Numbered from the stretch's first letter, positions 7,319-14,337 are shown. The stretch: DNA of 17,126 bases from Geobacter sp. UBA698 (GCA_002298925.1 DBMM01000048.1:73438-90563); one strand, 5' to 3'. The notes: a model not told the origin generated them from the sequence alone. Numbers and translations are program-made.

Positions 7319-7766
7319 CGCCCCTGCTTCTTCATGGAGATCTTCCCCAGCGGCTTCCTGGCCGGCATGGTCAGCCAGGGCGCCATTTGCCTGGCCGCGG
7401 CCGATGGGCGCACCAGCTTCATTTCGGTCAAGGACATCGCCGCGGTTGCTGCGAAGGCGTTCGGCGGCGGGCATGACGGCAGGGACTACAACCGGACCGG
7501 AAGCGCTGAACCACGACGAGACGGCACTGCTGATCAGTGAAGCCGCCAACAGTACGGTCAGCTACCATGCCATTTCCGAAGAGAATATGATTGCCGGCGC
7601 GATTTAAATCGGGTTGCCCGAATCGGCAGCCGGTTTCATGGCCATGCTCTACGCGGTCGTGCAGAACGGTTGGGCAGCTGGCATCACCGAAGACGTGCAC
7701 CTGGTTACTGGCCACCAACCAAAATCATTCACAGTATTTGCAAAACAGAGTGCAAAATCCTGGTAG
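7319..7766 (+). pseudogene. Truncated, frameshifted NmrA-like NAD(P)-binding oxidoreductase
   Basis: C-terminal part of an NmrA/atypical-SDR NAD(P)H-dependent protein. From 7319 the frame reads RPCFFMEIF and then FISVKDIAAVAAKAFGG, matching the conserved RPNFFMENF and FIDVRDIAAVA segments. Near 7485-7495 the homology moves to another frame (net one extra or two missing bases) and continues as TGPEALNHDETALLISEAA. An in-frame TAA at 7605-7607 interrupts it, yet homology resumes at once (IGLPESAAGFMAMLYAVV, then GITEDVHLVTGHQPKSF) to the normal TAG at 7764-7766. The N-terminal Rossmann half with the dinucleotide-binding glycines is missing: an in-frame stop lies at 7316 and I recognise nothing in 7137-7318. 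Three independent lesions make this a true pseudogene. Confidence 0.85.
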
Positions 7767-7844
7767 ACAGAATAAGTACCAGGATTGAGATGCCCTCCGA
7801 AACTCCCCTGATCCTGCACCTGCACAGCCTGCAACATAAACAGC

Positions 7845-7869
7845 AAAGGCGGTCGTCAGTCCGCCTTTT
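7845..7869. terminator. Bidirectional terminator hairpin, repeat-family variant
   Basis: AAAGGCGG and CCGCCTTTT flank an 8-base loop (7853-7860), giving an 8-bp stem with T-runs on both strands. It lies between the NmrA-like remnant (+) and the DinB-family gene (-), which converge on it. Its outer sequence and the following CCTTTTGCATTAAGTA resemble the copies at 8670 and 9318. Confidence 0.75.
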
Positions 7870-7893
7870 GCATTAAGTAGGAATTTCCGCACG

Positions 7894-8445
7894 TCATCCA
7901 CGCAACTCCCGCCGCTCCAGGAACGCCAAGTGCCACGAACCGTGCCGGGCGAGGAAACAGAGCCACTGATACATGTCGAGCCTCCCCAGATCGTACACCG
8001 ACATGCGGAAGCCGCAAAGCCGCCCTTCGCCTGCCGACATCCGATCAAGATACGTCAGGCACTGCGTGTGCTGGGCAGCGAGCAGCGCCCTCACCTCGGC
8101 GACCGGCTGCGTGCCGGTGGGGATCATGTGCCCGGGCGGCTCCCAGGGAAAGGCGGCGGGATCGGCGATGGGGGCCATGCGTGAGAGGTCGTTCTCACCG
8201 GACGGGATCGGCAGGGTGCGGGCCCGGCGCAGCGCCGTGGCCACCCCCTTGCCGATGGTTAGCAGCAGGAAGTGGTTGACCAGGGAGACGTGCTCTAAGT
8301 GTTCTGCCACTGTCCAGGCATCGGGATAGGCGGGCCGATGGTGCAGATAGTCGACGGGTCGGGTGCACAGATCGTCCAGACGGGCAAAGGTCCCGTCGAT
8401 GGCGCGCCGCACGGCGGCGATGGTGGCGAGGTTGTTTGATGTCAT
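7894..8445 (-). CDS. DinB-family putative metal-dependent protein
   Basis: A 183-residue four-helix-bundle protein of the DinB/YfiT superfamily. The expected metal triad is present: H49 in WTVAEHLEHV (44-53), and H168 and H172 in ARHGSWHLAF (166-175). Known relatives are thiol-dependent transferases or unassigned damage-inducible proteins, and this member's partner thiol and substrate are not evident. I took the ATG at 8445 because GGGAGGG lies 9-10 bases upstream; an ATG 18 bases further up would place that site inside the gene. It begins 18 bases after the stop of the broken DUF1992-like ORF, so they look like one transcription unit. Confidence 0.87.
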   Translation of the reverse strand: MTSNNLATIAAVRRAIDGTFARLDDLCTRPVDYLHHRPAYPDAWTVAEHLEHVSLVNHFLLLTIGKGVATALRRARTLPIPSGENDLSRMAPIADPAAFPWEPPGHMIPTGTQPVAEVRALLAAQHTQCLTYLDRMSAGEGRLCGFRMSVYDLGRLDMYQWLCFLARHGSWHLAFLERRELRG

Positions 8446-8463
8446 AGGTGATCCCTCCCACAT

Positions 8464-8612
8464 TCACCCGCCGAGGCGGTCGATGATCCTGTCGCAGTAT
8501 TCGGGTAACTCGTCCATGGCCAGCGACTTTCCCGCGCCGGCAAGGTTATTAAACTACCCCGCGCCATCGCCTCGCAGATCTTGCGTTCCGCTATGGTTGG
8601 AAGAATATCCAT
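8464..8612 (-). pseudogene. Short DUF1992 (DnaJC28-like) ORF with one-base deletion
   Basis: From the ATG at 8612 the frame reads MDILPTIAERKICEAMARG, a close match to the start of DUF1992 proteins. After about 20 codons the homology (NNLAGAGKSLAMDELPEY) continues in the next frame to a TGA at 8464-8466. The length is 149 bases, so adding one base near 8553 gives a clean 49-residue protein. That is much shorter than common DUF1992 proteins and lacks their EELRMAYRLLKNAG part, so even repaired it would be a mini-form. GGGAG lies 10-14 bases upstream of the ATG. It could be a real small gene carrying a sequencing error or a decaying gene. Confidence 0.6.
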
Positions 8613-8669
8613 GGTTCGGTAACTCCCGAAAATCATTGTGGTCAGCTTATCGTAAAATTTCAAGCCCAG

Positions 8670-8712
8670 AAACAGCAAGGGCGACCAAGCTGACACCTTT
8701 TGAATTAAGTAT
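8670..8712. repeat. Degenerate copy of the hairpin/CCTTTTGAATTAAGTA repeat
   Basis: Aligned by eye, AACAGCAAGGGCGACC at 8670 and ACCTTTTGAATTAAGTA at 8695-8711 match the flanks of the copies at 7840 and 9315, but the central stem has been lost. In addition GTCAGCTT (8641-8648) and AAGCTGAC (8687-8694) form a perfect 8-bp inverted repeat 38 bases apart. The whole 8613-8917 stretch has no gene: it holds this repeat, the tandem repeats at 8793 and the promoter at 8848. Confidence 0.45.
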
Positions 8713-8792
8713 GGTTTATCCGGGATTTCATGCGAGGATTGGGTAGCATGTGGAAGTTTAGCGACGAAAGTCAATAAGTCAGACCAGACCCC

Positions 8793-8839
8793 AGAGACTG
8801 CACAGAGACTGCAGAGACTGCGAATTCCCGGAATTCCCA
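8793..8839. repeat. Tandem 9-base repeats upstream of a promoter
   Basis: AGAGACTGC occurs three times (8793-8801, 8804-8812, 8813-8821; the first two are 2 bases apart), followed directly by GAATTCCCG and GAATTCCCA (8822-8830, 8831-8839). The array ends 8 bases before the -35 box of the gene at 8918, where an activator could bind. No function is known. Confidence 0.7.
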
Positions 8840-8847
8840 AGCTCACC

Positions 8848-8885
8848 TTGACAACACCTGGATTGCCATTATGTTAATTAACATA
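8848..8885 (+). promoter_or_regulatory. Promoter with palindromic operator for the small Cys protein
   Basis: A consensus -35 TTGACA (8848-8853) lies 16 bases before TATGTT (8870-8875). The -10 region forms the left half of a perfect 16-base palindrome, TATGTTAATTAACATA (8870-8885), which would cover the -10 box and transcription start. This is typical of a repressor site. The start codon follows at 8918. Confidence 0.6.
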
Positions 8886-8917
8886 CATCATTTATTTGTT
8901 CAGGAAAGGAGACGGCA

Positions 8918-9121
8918 ATGGAATGCACCGGCAAGCATCACGAAGAACACATGTGCCAAATCAAGGCACGGGGCGATATGGCAACTTATGAGCGGCTCGC
9001 TGCCAATGCGATGGTCGAATGCGAGAATTGCGGAGCCAAAGCGGCCAGTCCGGAGGACGTCTGCAATCCGATCGAACTCCCCGAGATCAAAGACGTGGGG
9101 GACGCCTTTGAAGTCCGCTGA
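8918..9121 (+). CDS. Small cysteine-containing protein, putative metal-binding
   Basis: A 67-residue acidic protein with C3, H7, H8, H11, C13, then C35-x2-C38 (ECENCG) and C49. The C35/C38/C49 set, perhaps with C13 or a histidine, could hold one zinc or iron in a rubredoxin- or zinc-ribbon-like knuckle. The sequence MCQIKARGDMATYERLA (12-28) and the C-terminal VCNPIEL recall small uncharacterised proteins of delta-proteobacteria. I know no function. Start supported by AAAGGAG 6-7 bases upstream. It is monocistronic, with its own promoter (8848) and a terminator-type hairpin at 9318. The 196 bases between its stop and that hairpin contain nothing I can name. Confidence 0.8.
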   Translation: MECTGKHHEEHMCQIKARGDMATYERLAANAMVECENCGAKAASPEDVCNPIELPEIKDVGDAFEVR

Positions 9122-9317
9122 ACCGGTACACCTCCTGCGCCCCCGCCGATGAAGCAGTTCCTCATGGGTGACGACCGGTCCGCCGACATCTGCCAACCCG
9201 GCTGATGGCCGCCCTGGACAATTGCGCTATGCCCGCGGAATACTCCCTGACGAAGCATGGGGCGAAGAGGGAGAATCGGCGCACGACGCCCGGATCTGAA
9301 AGAGATTTCGCCACTGC

Positions 9318-9342
9318 AAAGGCGGCCGATTGGCCGCCTTTT
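9318..9342. terminator. Bidirectional terminator hairpin, repeat-family copy 2
   Basis: GGCGGCC-GATT-GGCCGCC at 9321-9338 is flanked by AAA and TTTT, giving a 10-bp stem with a 4-base loop and T-runs on either strand. It lies between the + strand small Cys protein gene and the - strand diiron protein gene. The downstream tail TTGAATTAAGTA (9341-9352) is shared with the copy at 8670, and AAACTGTCCCC follows. Confidence 0.85.
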
Positions 9343-9393
9343 GAATTAAGTAAACTGTCCCCTTATTAATCCCAGAGATATCTCTAATTCCCT

Positions 9394-10133
9394 TTATACC
9401 ATCTTCTCCGCTCCACCAAGAGTTGCGGCGTACATTGCGGCCAGTTCGCGCAAGGCCCGTTCACCGTCGCCGCTATAAGAAGAGCCGTGCATGATAGCGA
9501 GGTGCTTTGGCCTGAGGCCGGCCAGCATCTGCATGGTGTCATCGGTCCATGCAGCATACGGATATGCGTGGGGAAGCGGCCCTGCTTCGTAGGCCAGGAG
9601 CGACTGCCGTGCCGGTTCGACCACATCTTCCACCGTCAACGGGCAGAGGTCGCCGCTCTGGAGGAAGAGGTCCGAACAGAATAGCGTGGCGCCGGACTCT
9701 TCGAAAAGGAGGCTGGCATCCCAGGCGTGGGGGGCCTGGGGCGTCTCGAGAAAACGGAACCGGCGCCTGCCGGTGGCCAGTAGCTCGCCTGTGTCCAAGA
9801 CCCGCGTCCTACCGCCAGTATAGTCATTGATGTTCACCAGTGCACCGATGACGCCACAGACGGCTTCCGCACGGGGAGCCAGGGCCAGCCACTCGTTCAA
9901 CGAACCGCATTCGTCGGCCTCAAAATGACTGAAGCCTATCCAACGGATAAGTGCCGGATCAATAATCGTCGCCACGGCATCGCGAACCAGCGGGTACATC
10001 CCCGCAGACCGGTATGGTAGAGGAGCGGCTCGTCGTCAGTGACGAGGAACTGGTTGAACTGGAGGTCGATCTTGGCAATGTAGGTCGACAATCGGTATAG
10101 GTCGGGCGCGATTTCATCAATACGGGTTTCCAT
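9394..10133 (-). pseudogene. Frameshifted ODP/FprA-type diiron metallo-beta-lactamase protein
   Basis: The ATG at 10133 (GGGGG upstream) opens METRIDEIAPDLYRLST through QFNQFLVTDDEPLLYHTGLR. At the four-G run (10000-10003) homology jumps to the frame that continues MYPLVRDAVATI. One missing base accounts for this; restored length is 246 residues. The second part has the ODP/flavodiiron hallmark HFEADECG (H-x-E-x-D), then HAWD, a CSDLF aspartate and MHGSSYSG, the diiron ligand set. There is no flavodoxin domain, so the intact protein would be a stand-alone oxygen- or NO-reacting diiron protein like bacterial ODP. As read, the second part could only start at the internal ATG (9999), lacking the first beta strands. 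A sequencing error in the G run is possible, since the rest is undamaged. Confidence 0.85.
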
Positions 10134-10280
10134 GGTCTACCCCCTGTGTGCGAGCGTTGACTATCGGAGTCAATTGTATCTGACATGCCAGGCAAGTCAA
10201 AGGGGACAGACTGCTTGTCGATAATGCAGCCTATCCCGTTTTCTCCCACAATAGCAACAGATGGCGCTTCGTCACAGGTT

Positions 10281-10289
10281 TGGTATGAT
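10281..10289 (+). promoter_or_regulatory. Candidate extended -10 promoter for the DHH gene
   Basis: TGGTATGAT fits the extended -10 pattern TGn-TATAAT with one mismatch, 45 bases before the DHH start. It lies within an inverted repeat GTCACA (10271-10276)/TGTGAC (10305-10310) that could bind a regulator. A second short inverted repeat, TTGACT/AGTCAA, is at 10157-10173. No good -35 is seen. Confidence 0.35.
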
Positions 10290-10333
10290 AGGTACATAAT
10301 CCTTTGTGACACGAAATTGGAAGGGGAAACGCC

Positions 10334-11392
10334 ATGACTAGCGATAGCCGCGTACCGGAAAGCCTCCGGCGCTCAAAGGAACATTCCGATGCAATGCTGG
10401 AATGGCTACGGGGCAAAGGAAAGACCATTATCATCATCCATGACAATCCGGACCCCGATTGCCTGGCATCGGCCATGGCACTACGCCACCTGCTTGCCAT
10501 GAAACTGAACAGGGATGCGGTCATCACCTTTTCCGGCATGATCGGGCGCAGTGAAAACATCGTCATGGCAAAGGAGCTGGAGATTACGCTGATCCCCCTC
10601 GAAATGGTCGATCTGGACGAATTCAGCGTGGTCTGCATGCTTGACACCCAGCCGGGAACGGGCAACAACTCACTTCCGCCGGGTTGCCGGGTGGATATCG
10701 TCATAGACCACCATCCAATGCGCGAAGCGAGTAAAAAGTGCCGCTGGGTGGATATCCGTGATGAGTACGGAGTTACCGCCACCATTCTGTATGAATACCT
10801 GATGGCACAACATATCCAAATCGGTACAAAACTGGCGACTGCCCTGTTCTACGCCATCAAATCCGAAACCCAGGATCTGGGTCGGGAAGCCAATCAGCCC
10901 GACCGGAACGCCTATCTCCGCCTGTTCCCCGCGGCAAACAAACGGCTCTTATATGAAATCATCCATCCCAAGCTGCCGGCGGAGCATTTCCGGACAATTC
11001 ACAGCGGAGTTGAAAACGCGACTATTTACGGGAAACTGCTGGTTGTAAACCTGCGGGCGATCTGTTTTCCCGAAGTGGTGTCGGAGATAGCCGACTACCT
11101 GGTCAGGCTGGAGGGTGTCGAGACCGTGCTGAGCATGGGGCATTACAACGATGAAGTGATACTCTCCATTCGCACGACAAACACACGCCTCAATGCGGGA
11201 GAGATAATCAAAAGACTGGTGGCGGGAAGAGGAGCAGCCGGCGGGCACGGCATGATGGCGGGAGGCAAACTGGAAAATGTGCCTTTCGACCCCGCCACAC
11301 TGAAAGAGGTCGAAGATTTCCTGACCAAGAGAATGATGGTCGAACTGTCCATCGGGGATGTAATTCCGGCCAGGCTGATCAAGCCTCACTAG
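10334..11392 (+). CDS. DHH/DHHA1 phosphoesterase (NrnA/RecJ-like)
   Basis: A 352-residue DHH-superfamily phosphoesterase. The DHH domain spans about 28-200: IIIIHDNPDPDCLASA (32-46, motif I), D104 in CMLDTQ (motif II), D125-H126-H127 in IDHHP (motif III), and D181 after KSETQDLG (motif IV). The DHHA1 domain follows with the substrate-binding GGHGMMAGG at 303-311. The architecture matches NrnA-like nanoRNase/pAp phosphatases, which degrade 2-5 nt RNAs, pAp or cyclic-dinucleotide products with Mn2+. Which of these applies cannot be told. No CBS, TrkA or membrane segments are present. The ATG has AAGGGGA about 7 bases upstream. It is followed 46 bases later by the exported protein gene on the same strand, and a shared transcript is likely. 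Confidence 0.92.
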   Translation: MTSDSRVPESLRRSKEHSDAMLEWLRGKGKTIIIIHDNPDPDCLASAMALRHLLAMKLNRDAVITFSGMIGRSENIVMAKELEITLIPLEMVDLDEFSVVCMLDTQPGTGNNSLPPGCRVDIVIDHHPMREASKKCRWVDIRDEYGVTATILYEYLMAQHIQIGTKLATALFYAIKSETQDLGREANQPDRNAYLRLFPAANKRLLYEIIHPKLPAEHFRTIHSGVENATIYGKLLVVNLRAICFPEVVSEIADYLVRLEGVETVLSMGHYNDEVILSIRTTNTRLNAGEIIKRLVAGRGAAGGHGMMAGGKLENVPFDPATLKEVEDFLTKRMMVELSIGDVIPARLIKPH

Positions 11393-11438
11393 ACGATCAC
11401 AGGTTGGCCCAACCAAGGACAAAAAGGGGAGGTTCGTG

Positions 11439-11972
11439 ATGAGAAAAGTTATGGCGTTGCTCTGCACAGCGGTATGTTTTTTCCTTGCCGGACCCCACAT
11501 CACCCATGCCGGCGAATACCTGTCCGCGCCCTACAAAGGATCGCTGGAGTTTGAACGTGTGAAACAGCTGGTGGGTGCCTGGGAAGGGATATCCAGCATG
11601 GGAAAAGCGGGAGAAAAGGTCAGGGTGGAATATCGCCTCACGGCCGGCGGTAGCGCGCTGGTGGAGACGCTATCACCGGGGAGCGAAGAGGAGATGGTGT
11701 CTGTTTACCACGACCAGCAAGGGAAGCTGGCCATGACCCATTACTGCACGCTCCGCAACCGGCCTCACATGACACTTGCGAAGTCCGATTCCCAGTCGCT
11801 CGAACTTGTATTCGCCCGAAAGGGAAACGATATTGATCCGGCCAAGGCGAAGCACATGCATGCAGTGAGCTTTGCCTTTACGGACAACGAACACATCGTC
11901 CAGAAATGGACCATGTTCGACAAAGGAAAGAATGCAGGAGAGGTGGAGTTTAAGCTCACGAGGTTGCGTTGA
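11439..11972 (+). CDS. Exported protein, DUF1579-like
   Basis: A 177-residue protein with a clear signal peptide: basic MRK, hydrophobic VMALLCTAVCFFLAG, and a THA|GE cleavage site after A24, so it is probably periplasmic. The mature part has KQLVGAWEGISS, EYRLTAGGSALVETL, GKLAMTHYC and VQKWTMFDKGK, resembling the beta-barrel DUF1579/THAP4-nitrobindin-like lipocalin folds. This is a loose resemblance and no ligand residues are certain. The ATG at 11439 is preferred over GTG at 11436 because GGGGAGG is 6 bases upstream of the former. It is the last gene before the hairpin at 12000. Function unknown. Confidence 0.82.
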   Translation: MRKVMALLCTAVCFFLAGPHITHAGEYLSAPYKGSLEFERVKQLVGAWEGISSMGKAGEKVRVEYRLTAGGSALVETLSPGSEEEMVSVYHDQQGKLAMTHYCTLRNRPHMTLAKSDSQSLELVFARKGNDIDPAKAKHMHAVSFAFTDNEHIVQKWTMFDKGKNAGEVEFKLTRLR

Positions 11973-11999
11973 ACCGTATAGCGATACGAGAGCAAACAG

Positions 12000-12025
12000 A
12001 AAAGGCGGCCGATTGGCCGCCTTTT
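12000..12025. terminator. Bidirectional terminator hairpin, repeat-family copy 3
   Basis: AAAA-GGCGGCC, loop GATT, GGCCGCC-TTTT: an 11-bp stem with T-runs on both strands, between the converging exported-protein gene (+) and HEPN gene (-). The core is identical to the copies at 4258 and 9321. The 104 bases between it and the HEPN stop include a run of eight C (12100-12107) and nothing codable. Confidence 0.87.
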
Positions 12026-12129
12026 CAAGCTCAGTGTTGATTGTTGAAAACATTTCAGGCCAGCATGTAACCTACCATCAGTTTTGTTTCCAGTGGGCGC
12101 CCCCCCCTGATAGGTCACGTCTCAACTCC

Positions 12130-12534
12130 CTACAACCTCTCTTGCCGAAATGCGCTCAAAACCTGCTCGACATGGGCCACAAGCCCGGCTATATTTTCGA
12201 GCACTTCATCTCGTTCCGGGAAGCCGCAATCGTCTCCTGCATCGTCACATCTGAAATGAACGGCAAATATGCTCAAGTCAGGAAGATCGGTAAAATCGGT
12301 GCAATCTGCTCCAAGGCCTTTCAAGGTATCCAGTAACAAACCGAGATCATGAGTAAATCCGTAACTTGCTCCCAGGGCGGAAATCCAGGCTTTCAGCGCT
12401 TTTTCGGCTGTTTGCTGGGCATGAAAGCCAAAAATTTCATACGCAAAAACATCCGCGTCCAACATTCCGCCGAGCGCCTTCAAGTCACGACGGGCAATGG
12501 CAAGCATCTGCTGTGCATGGTCAAGGTCGGACAT
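12130..12534 (-). CDS. HEPN domain protein, partner of the MNT gene
   Basis: A 134-residue HEPN-domain protein. Residues 38-50 (HAQQTAEKALKAW) and 61-64 (THDL) are the signature of the HEPN family usually paired with minimal nucleotidyltransferases. The catalytic R-x(4-6)-H motif of toxic HEPN RNases is not seen: the usual RYP-like position reads HFRCDDAGDD (94 on) with no following His. It may therefore be a non-nucleolytic member or act differently. The ATG at 12534 follows GGGAGGG by 6 bases, and its first 14 bases overlap the end of the MNT gene, implying coupled translation. Role proposed: toxin-antitoxin or defence-like module; toxicity is not established. Confidence 0.88.
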   Translation of the reverse strand: MSDLDHAQQMLAIARRDLKALGGMLDADVFAYEIFGFHAQQTAEKALKAWISALGASYGFTHDLGLLLDTLKGLGADCTDFTDLPDLSIFAVHFRCDDAGDDCGFPERDEVLENIAGLVAHVEQVLSAFRQERL

Positions 12535-12856
12535 ACAAATCCCTCCCTTCTCGCAATGCATGAGCCACCACATGATTCAGGGAATTGCGCCAGCGCTCAA
12601 TTTCATCAATCGAGTAGACCAGAATGTCCTTGGCAACGCCGAAACCGGCAAGCGCCCTGTTGATACGGCCCGTCTCACGGAAACGGCTTCTCCCTTCTCC
12701 AAACGGAGCATCTTCGATAACCAGCAGATCAACATCTGAACCTTCGTGAGCTTGACCACGGGCAATTGAGCCAAAAAGGATAATCCGCACCGGATTGACT
12801 TCCTTGACGATACATTCGGTCATCTGGTTGATAATGCTGTCGCTAATGGTAATCAT
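12521..12856 (-). CDS. MNT-type minimal nucleotidyltransferase (MntA-like)
   Basis: A 111-residue minimal nucleotidyltransferase of the pol-beta superfamily. It has the exact G-S-x(10)-D-x-D signature: G29-S30 in FGSIARG, D41 and D43 in SDVDLLV, and a likely third carboxylate D77 in KDILVYS. In characterised HepT/MntA pairs the MNT protein adds AMP to the HEPN toxin; here the same reaction is only inferred. The start ATG has GGCGAGG 5-6 bases upstream. The gene overlaps the HEPN gene by 14 bases, the antitoxin-type gene being first. The active site is intact, in contrast to the HEPN partner. Confidence 0.92.
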   Translation of the reverse strand: MITISDSIINQMTECIVKEVNPVRIILFGSIARGQAHEGSDVDLLVIEDAPFGEGRSRFRETGRINRALAGFGVAKDILVYSIDEIERWRNSLNHVVAHALREGRDLYVRP

Positions 12857-12898
12857 GGTAACCTCGCCAACTTTCCGGATATTCCCGTAAGTTAGTCC

Positions 12899-12927
12899 AT
12901 TTTGCTAATATTATTACCGGGTGTCAA
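12899..12927 (-). promoter_or_regulatory. Promoter for the MNT-HEPN pair
   Basis: On the - strand a perfect TTGACA (12927-12922) is followed after 17 bases by CAAAAT (12904-12899, four of six matches). Transcription would start near 12892, giving a leader of about 36 bases to the MNT start codon. Confidence 0.5.
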
Positions 12928-13001
12928 TTTTATTCCAGCAGTTCCCCAAAGGAATCACAGTCTCCTGTATCGTCATATCTTGGCTCTGCCGGTGACAATA
13001 G

Positions 13002-14281
13002 TTACAACGCCCCCAGCAGATACCAGTCCGGCACCCCCCAGACATTCCGGCGCAATTCGACGACCTCATCCCCCGGATAGACCACCAACCCTACTTTGGG
13101 CGCATCCGGATGTTCTGCCATGAACGTCTCCACACTTCTGCCGTCTGCTGAGGTCACACGTTCCGATGATTTGACCTCAATGGGGAGAATTCCGCGCTCA
13201 CCCGCCAACAGAAAATCCACCTCCAGCCCGGCGGCGGTGCGGTAGAAATACAGCTCCGGCTCCACCGACTGGAGCTGTTTCCACTTCAAAAGTTCGGCGC
13301 AAAGCCAGCTTTCGTAGGCAGCGCCGCTACTGATGGAAAGCTCCCCAACTATAGCCCTGTTCAATCCCACGTCCGGGAAGAAGAGTTTCGGACTCTTGAC
13401 CAGCCGTTTTCTGACGTTTTCATGCAGGGGGGAGCAGAATGCACTGAAACGACATGGTCAGCAGTTCCAGATAGCGCTTGATGGTATTGACCGCCACTCC
13501 CAGATCCCGCGACACCTCGCTGATTGAAAACAGATTGGCGGTGCGGCTGCATAACAGCTTCTGCGCCAGGGCAAAGGTATCGATGTTCGCCACCTGCCCC
13601 ACATCGGCAATACCCCGTTCCAGATAGGTCTTGCGATAGTCCTTGAGCCAGTTCAGCCGCTCCGTTTCTCCCGTGCGCTGCCACACCGGCGGATAACCGC
13701 CCCATCGTTGCTGTTCGTCTCGCACCCCGCGCAGGGTACGCAATTGTTGGGGTGAAACCAGGGGGAGCCGCCCGGCGTCCTGTGGCGAAAACGCCTGATC
13801 CTGCCATATTCGGGAGAGAAGCGGCGGTTCGCCGCCACCGGTCAGTTCAAAGAGGGAAAACGGGTACATCTGGCAGAGCGCCACCCGACCGGCCAGGGTC
13901 TCGCGGATGTTCTTCATCATCAGCAATTGTGACGATCCGGTCAAAACGAAGCGTTTCCGCTCGTTGGCAGGTTTATTCCGTTCCCGGTCCACCACCAGCT
14001 TCAGCGGGTCGAACAACTGCGGGATTTTCTGTACCTCGTCAAGCACTACCAAGTGGTGTCGTGATGCTTTCCAGAATCTGCACGGCCGAGCGCTGAAAAC
14101 GAAGCCGTTCGTCGGGATCGTCGAAGGAGATATAGGTAAAGGAAAGATCAAGCCGTTCGGGGAGCTGCATTTCGCAGAGCGTGGTCTTGCCGGTCTGGCG
14201 CGCACCGGTCAGGGCCACAACCTGCTCATGGTTCAGGCGGGTGATTATGGTGTCGGTTATTGAGCGTTTGATGTTGTCCAT
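13002..14281 (-). pseudogene. AAA (AAA_14) ATPase with DUF4143, two frameshifts
   Basis: One gene split over three frames. Segment 1 (14281 to about 14062): MDNIKRSITDTIITRLNHEQ, Walker A GARQTGKTTL. Segment 2 (about 14061-13430): Walker B LVVLDEVQKIP, sensor FVLTGSSQLLMM, then YRKTYLERGIADVG and the DUF4143 helix AVNTIKRYLELLTMSF. Segment 3 (about 13426-13002): LHENVRKRLVKSPKLFFPDV and the PD-(D/E)xK-like end EVDFLL...PIEVKSSE. Each junction has a net extra base (or two missing); the second is at a six-G run (13427-13432). All family motifs survive, so the damage is recent or an artefact. Such ATPases are common accessory genes of uncertain role, often compared with toxin-antitoxin or defence ATPases. 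It lies just upstream of the MNT/HEPN pair on the same strand. Confidence 0.87.
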
Positions 14282-14294
14282 AGCGTATTTACAT

Positions 14295-14337
14295 CAACTG
14301 CATTGCAAAAATACAATGCAAATTTGCAATACAGTTG
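14295..14337. promoter_or_regulatory. Operator-like inverted repeat upstream of the AAA ATPase
   Basis: CAACTGCATTGCAAA (14295-14309) and TTTGCAATACAGTTG (14323-14337) are inverted copies matching at 14 of 15 positions with a 13-base spacer. The spacer region holds TGCAAATTTGCA, itself a perfect palindrome sharing the right arm. It begins 14 bases before the ATPase start codon. On the - strand TTGTCA (14341-14336) could be a -35 box, so binding here would block transcription. Confidence 0.6.

Noticed and set aside
8641..8694. GTCAGCTT/AAGCTGAC as a separate terminator
   Set aside because: The 38-base interior is too long for an intrinsic terminator. It is better seen as part of the degenerate repeat.
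9180..9368. Frame reading MAALDNCAMPAEYSLTKHG, reminiscent of an HxlR-family C-terminus (EYSLT)
   Set aside because: The match is about five residues, the rest is unlike HxlR, and the frame runs through the terminator hairpin. Probably chance.
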